From Bacillota bacterium (GTDB lineage: Bacteria; Bacillota; Clostridia; Clostridiales; Clostridiaceae), in the NCBI GenBank assembly GCA_017861315.1, contig JAGFXP010000002.1, forward strand, positions 1 through 64,000: a stretch of DNA of 64,000 nucleotides. Direction: 5' to 3'. Below the pieces are notes generated by a model. The model worked only from the letters and a program-made list of their open reading frames with translations, was not told where the DNA came from and did not search any database. Every line of letters begins with the position of its first letter. The first letter of the stretch is position 1. A program made the translations under genes and the position numbers. Below, piece by piece: positions 61,759-64,000 of this stretch.

Positions 61759-61761
61759 TTA

Positions 61762-61990
61762 AAACATAGATTAAATACTTTGACAGGGACAAGTAAGTAC
61801 GGTAATTGTTTTGAAGAGAGCGGGGTCTGGTGCAAGCCCGCAAACATTCCTATTGAAACTCACCCTCGAGTAGCAGGCTGAACTAAGTAAGCTGTGCCGG
61901 TTGAAAGCCGTTATCGAATGAAGAACAAATTTGGGTGGTACCGCGGACTATTTCTCGCCCCAAGAGAAATAAGTCCTTTTTTTATTACCC
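61762..61990 (+). ncRNA. T-box leader 1 of leuCD, leucine (CTC) specifier
   Basis: Complete T-box: basal helix AGGG/CCCT, S-turn AGTA, specifier CTC at 61859-61861 with one A before the helix, TGGTACCGCGG, and terminator GGACTATTTCTC / GAGAAATAAGTCC with a T-run. Confidence 0.95.
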
Positions 61991-62019
61991 GAAAACAAAC
62001 AATAAAACAAAAAAATAAA

Positions 62020-62235
62020 AGCTTTGATAGGACCAAGTAAATGTGTCAAGTATTTCCAAGAGAGTGGGAACAGGTGCGAGCCCATAAATATACACGTTGA
62101 AACTCCCCCTGGAGCTGCAGGCTGAAATAAGTAAGCTGTGCCGGTTAAAAGCCGTTATTGAATCAAGAAAAAATTTGGGTGGTACCGCGGACAGTCTTCT
62201 CGCCCCAAGAGAAGGACTGTCCTTTTTTTATACCG
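62020..62235 (+). ncRNA. T-box leader 2 of leuCD, leucine (CTC) specifier
   Basis: A second full T-box about 30 bases after the first terminator, similar to copy 1 in most conserved segments; specifier CTC at 62103-62105, TGGTACCGCGG, and its own terminator GGACAGTCTTCTC / GAGAAGGACTGTCC with T-run. Transcripts must pass both terminators to reach leuC. Confidence 0.95.
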
Positions 62236-62329
62236 TAAACCAATGTCAAAATATTAAGATTTTTCATCCGGCCAATGAAAATCTGATATATAAATAAAAT
62301 AAAAAATTAAAAATTAGGAGGAATTCAAA

Positions 62330-62506
62330 ATGACAAGATTTTCAAACATGCCAGAATCGGCAAATTCAAGGAACTCAGGTGAAAGCCACAGAACAAGCAC
62401 TTCAGTATATTCAGGAGGCCGCGAGTACTACAGCTATTTGAAGGACATGAAAAACGGCACTTCCGCTGAGAGCAGTGAATACTCATCAGCATTCATGATG
62501 TTCTAA
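62330..62506 (+). CDS. 58-residue unrecognised small protein between the leucine leaders and leuC
   Basis: An ATG at 62330 follows the very strong AGGAGG site (62317-62322) at 7 bases and opens a 58-codon frame ending with TAA at 62506. The product is rich in Ser, Glu, Tyr and Asn, has no cysteine, no signal peptide or membrane helix, and a single leucine, so it is not a Leu-rich attenuation peptide. It shares the leuC transcript. I recognise no family; a strong hairpin lies 63 bases downstream. Confidence 0.7.
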   Translation: MTRFSNMPESANSRNSGESHRTSTSVYSGGREYYSYLKDMKNGTSAESSEYSSAFMMF

Positions 62507-62568
62507 AATATGCAGGGGAAATTGGAGACAGTAATAATTTGAGAGCAGAAGATATAACCATACTAATG

Positions 62569-62598
62569 CAGGCTTCCCTGCAGCTTCAGGGAAGCCTG
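62569..62598 (+). other. Strong hairpin between the small ORF and leuC
   Basis: Perfect 12-bp stem CAGGCTTCCCTG (62569-62580) with 62587-62598 and a 6-base loop. No T-run follows, so it is more likely an mRNA processing or stability element, or an unusual attenuator, than a plain terminator. Confidence 0.7.
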
Positions 62599-62698
62599 TG
62601 ATTATGATTAAGATACGGAAATAACGTTTCAGATGGCATATGCGCCATTGAGGGCGAGCACAATATAAACAGCAGCATAAAACGAGGAGGCAAAAATA

Positions 62699-63961
62699 AT
62701 GGGAATGACAATGACACAAAAGATACTGGCTGCCCACGCGGGGCTGGACAGCGTGAAACCGGGCCAGCTGATTATGGCAAAACTGGATCTGGTGCTGGGT
62801 AACGATATAACAACGCCCGTAGCGATAAGGGAATTCAACAAGATAGGGGCCGCGCAGGTATTCGACAAGGAAAAAATAGCGATAGTACCTGATCACTTCA
62901 CTCCGAACAAGGACATCAAATCAGCCGAGCAGTGCAAATGCTGCAGAGAGTTTGCAAACGATATGGAAATCAAAAATTACTTTGAGGTTGGGCAGATGGG
63001 TATAGAGCATGCCCTGATTCCGGAAAAAGGGCTCGCAGTTGCCGGCGACGTAATCATAGGCGCCGATTCACACACGTGCACTTACGGAGCTCTCGGCGCT
63101 TTTTCAACCGGCGTAGGAAGCACGGACATGGGTGCCGGCATGGCGAGAGGAGAGGCATGGTTCAAGGTTCCCGAAGCGATTAAATTCGAGATAACAGGAA
63201 AAATGGGTCCCTGGGTCAGCGGAAAGGATGTCATCCTTCATATAATAGGAATGATAGGAGTTGACGGCGCTCTCTACAAATCCATGGAGTTCTCAGGCGA
63301 AGGTTTGAAAAACCTTACTATGGATGACAGATTCACTATAGCCAACATGGCTATCGAGGCAGGAGCCAAAAACGGCATTTTCGCAGTTGACGAAAAGACT
63401 GTCGAATATATCAAAGAGCACTCGGACAGAGAGTATAAAATATACGAGGCAGACGAGGATGCGGAGTACGGCGAGGTAATAAAAATTGATCTCTCAAAGA
63501 TCCGCCCTACGGTATCCTTCCCTCACATCCCTGATAACACAAGGACAATCGACGAGGTCGGCGATGTAAGGATAGACCAGGTTGTCATAGGTTCCTGCAC
63601 GAACGGCAGGATCAGCGACCTGAGGGCTGCAGCCAGGGTGCTGAACGGCAAGAAGGTTAACAAGAACGTCAGGGCAATAATATTCCCTGCGACCCAGAAG
63701 ATCTACCTTGAAGCGATAAGAGAAGGACTGATAGAGATATTCATAGAGGCCGGCGCTGTCGTGAGCACTCCGACCTGCGGACCTTGCCTTGGCGGACATA
63801 TGGGTGTTCTGGCAGCCGGCGAGAGGGCGGTAGCCACAACCAACCGGAATTTCGTAGGGAGAATGGGGCATCCGGAAAGCGAAGTATACCTCGCAAGCCC
63901 GGCAGTGGCAGCCGCTTCAGCAATAACGGGAAGAATATCTTCACCAGAGGAGGTAGCATAG
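62699..63961 (+). CDS. leuC: 3-isopropylmalate dehydratase large subunit
   Basis: A 420-residue aconitase-superfamily subunit of the short (homoaconitase-like, HacA) branch, isomerising 2- to 3-isopropylmalate in leucine synthesis with LeuD. Cluster motifs: [15 protein letters not shown] (first cysteine), GSCTNGR, and [13 protein letters not shown] with two cysteines for the 4Fe-4S cluster. ATG 62699 with GAGGAGG upstream. Under two leucine T-boxes. Confidence 0.96.
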   Translation: MGMTMTQKILAAHAGLDSVKPGQLIMAKLDLVLGNDITTPVAIREFNKIGAAQVFDKEKIAIVPDHFTPNKDIKSAEQCKCCREFANDMEIKNYFEVGQMGIEHALIPEKGLAVAGDVIIGADSHTCTYGALGAFSTGVGSTDMGAGMARGEAWFKVPEAIKFEITGKMGPWVSGKDVILHIIGMIGVDGALYKSMEFSGEGLKNLTMDDRFTIANMAIEAGAKNGIFAVDEKTVEYIKEHSDREYKIYEADEDAEYGEVIKIDLSKIRPTVSFPHIPDNTRTIDEVGDVRIDQVVIGSCTNGRISDLRAAARVLNGKKVNKNVRAIIFPATQKIYLEAIREGLIEIFIEAGAVVSTPTCGPCLGGHMGVLAAGERAVATTNRNFVGRMGHPESEVYLASPAVAAASAITGRISSPEEVA

Positions 63962-63962
63962 C

Positions 63963-64000
63963 ATGATAGACGGAAAAGCAATAAAATACGGAGACAATGT
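63963..64000 (+). CDS. leuD: 3-isopropylmalate dehydratase small subunit, start only
   Basis: Twelve codons of the next gene, beginning 1 base after the leuC stop. The sequence MIDGKAIKYGDNV fits the LeuD start (kyGDnvdTD). The rest lies beyond the window. Confidence 0.85.
   Translation, partial: MIDGKAIKYGDN

Noticed and set aside
62569..62598. Calling the leuC-proximal hairpin an intrinsic terminator
   Set aside because: No T-run follows the stem, and leuC has no separate promoter that I can see, so read-through is required.
1..64000. CRISPR array, rRNA operon, prophage or replication origin
   Set aside because: No regularly spaced repeats, rRNA-like sequence, phage structural genes or DnaA-box cluster were noticed; the RusA-like and gtr genes alone do not make a prophage.

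Overview
The window looks like the chromosome of a strictly anaerobic, low-to-mid GC Firmicute of the Clostridia/Tissierellia type; I cannot fix the genus from sequence alone. Signs are AGGAGG-type ribosome sites with frequent TTG/GTG starts, seven tRNA-sensing T-box leaders, SAM-I and lysine riboswitches, desulfoferrodoxin, an archaeal-type ProS, a ferredoxin-linked disulfide reductase, and an indolepyruvate:ferredoxin oxidoreductase operon with phosphotransbutyrylase and butyrate kinase. That last set is typical of amino-acid fermenters.

Layout. 1-8.8 kb: M16C protease (cut by the window edge), M20D amidohydrolase, pyruvate carboxylase, tsaD, a RusA-like nuclease with a zinc ribbon, an FAD oxidoreductase, and a glutaredoxin plus FTR-rubredoxin pair. 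9-12 kb: a T-box with a phenylalanine (TTC) specifier, phenylacetate-CoA ligase, a double-ACT protein and a GntR regulator. 12-16 kb: a gtrA-gtrB-membrane glycosyltransferase cluster, tRNA-Trp, and a ZnuA-like lipoprotein lacking metal-ligand histidines. 17-25 kb: tsaE-tsaB-rimI, a diguanylate cyclase, T-box tyrS, a tandem pair of DUF155/RMND1-like proteins, a small P-loop ATPase and an AlbA_2 regulator. 25-32 kb: zinc-ribbon peptide, alkyladenine glycosylase, GIY-YIG protein, MerR regulator, a MerR-type promoter with PLP lyase and amino-acid permease, and prfC. 32-46.9 kb: T-box trpS, desulfoferrodoxin, riboswitch-lysC-lysA, M18 peptidase, T-box proB, rhodanese lipoprotein, M20D-helD-argB, T-box proS. 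46.9-52.6 kb: SAM-I riboswitch with metF, a MetH activation-domain protein and a short metH; nitrilase; mscL. 52.7-60 kb: a sigma-54 operon (membrane protein-buk-iorA-iorB-ptb) divergent from its probable enhancer-binding protein. 60-64 kb: HD hydrolase, rarD, two tandem leucine T-boxes, an unrecognised 58-residue ORF, leuC and the start of leuD.

How it fits together. Much of the window is amino-acid supply and charging (Lys, Pro, Leu, Met, Arg, Tyr, Trp) controlled by RNA leaders. A second theme is arylacetate/2-oxoacid chemistry: phenylacetate-CoA ligase, IorAB, Ptb, Buk and a nitrilase. The phenylalanine T-box on the ligase suggests that, when Phe-tRNA is uncharged, phenylacetate is activated for reductive carboxylation toward phenylalanine, whereas the sigma-54 ior-ptb-buk operon looks like the energy-yielding, fermentative direction. 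Specifier codons were assigned by register against the basal stem-I helix, using the Trp, Tyr and Pro leaders of known aminoacyl-tRNA synthetase or biosynthesis genes as internal calibration. No CRISPR array, rRNA operon, intact insertion sequence or prophage was seen.
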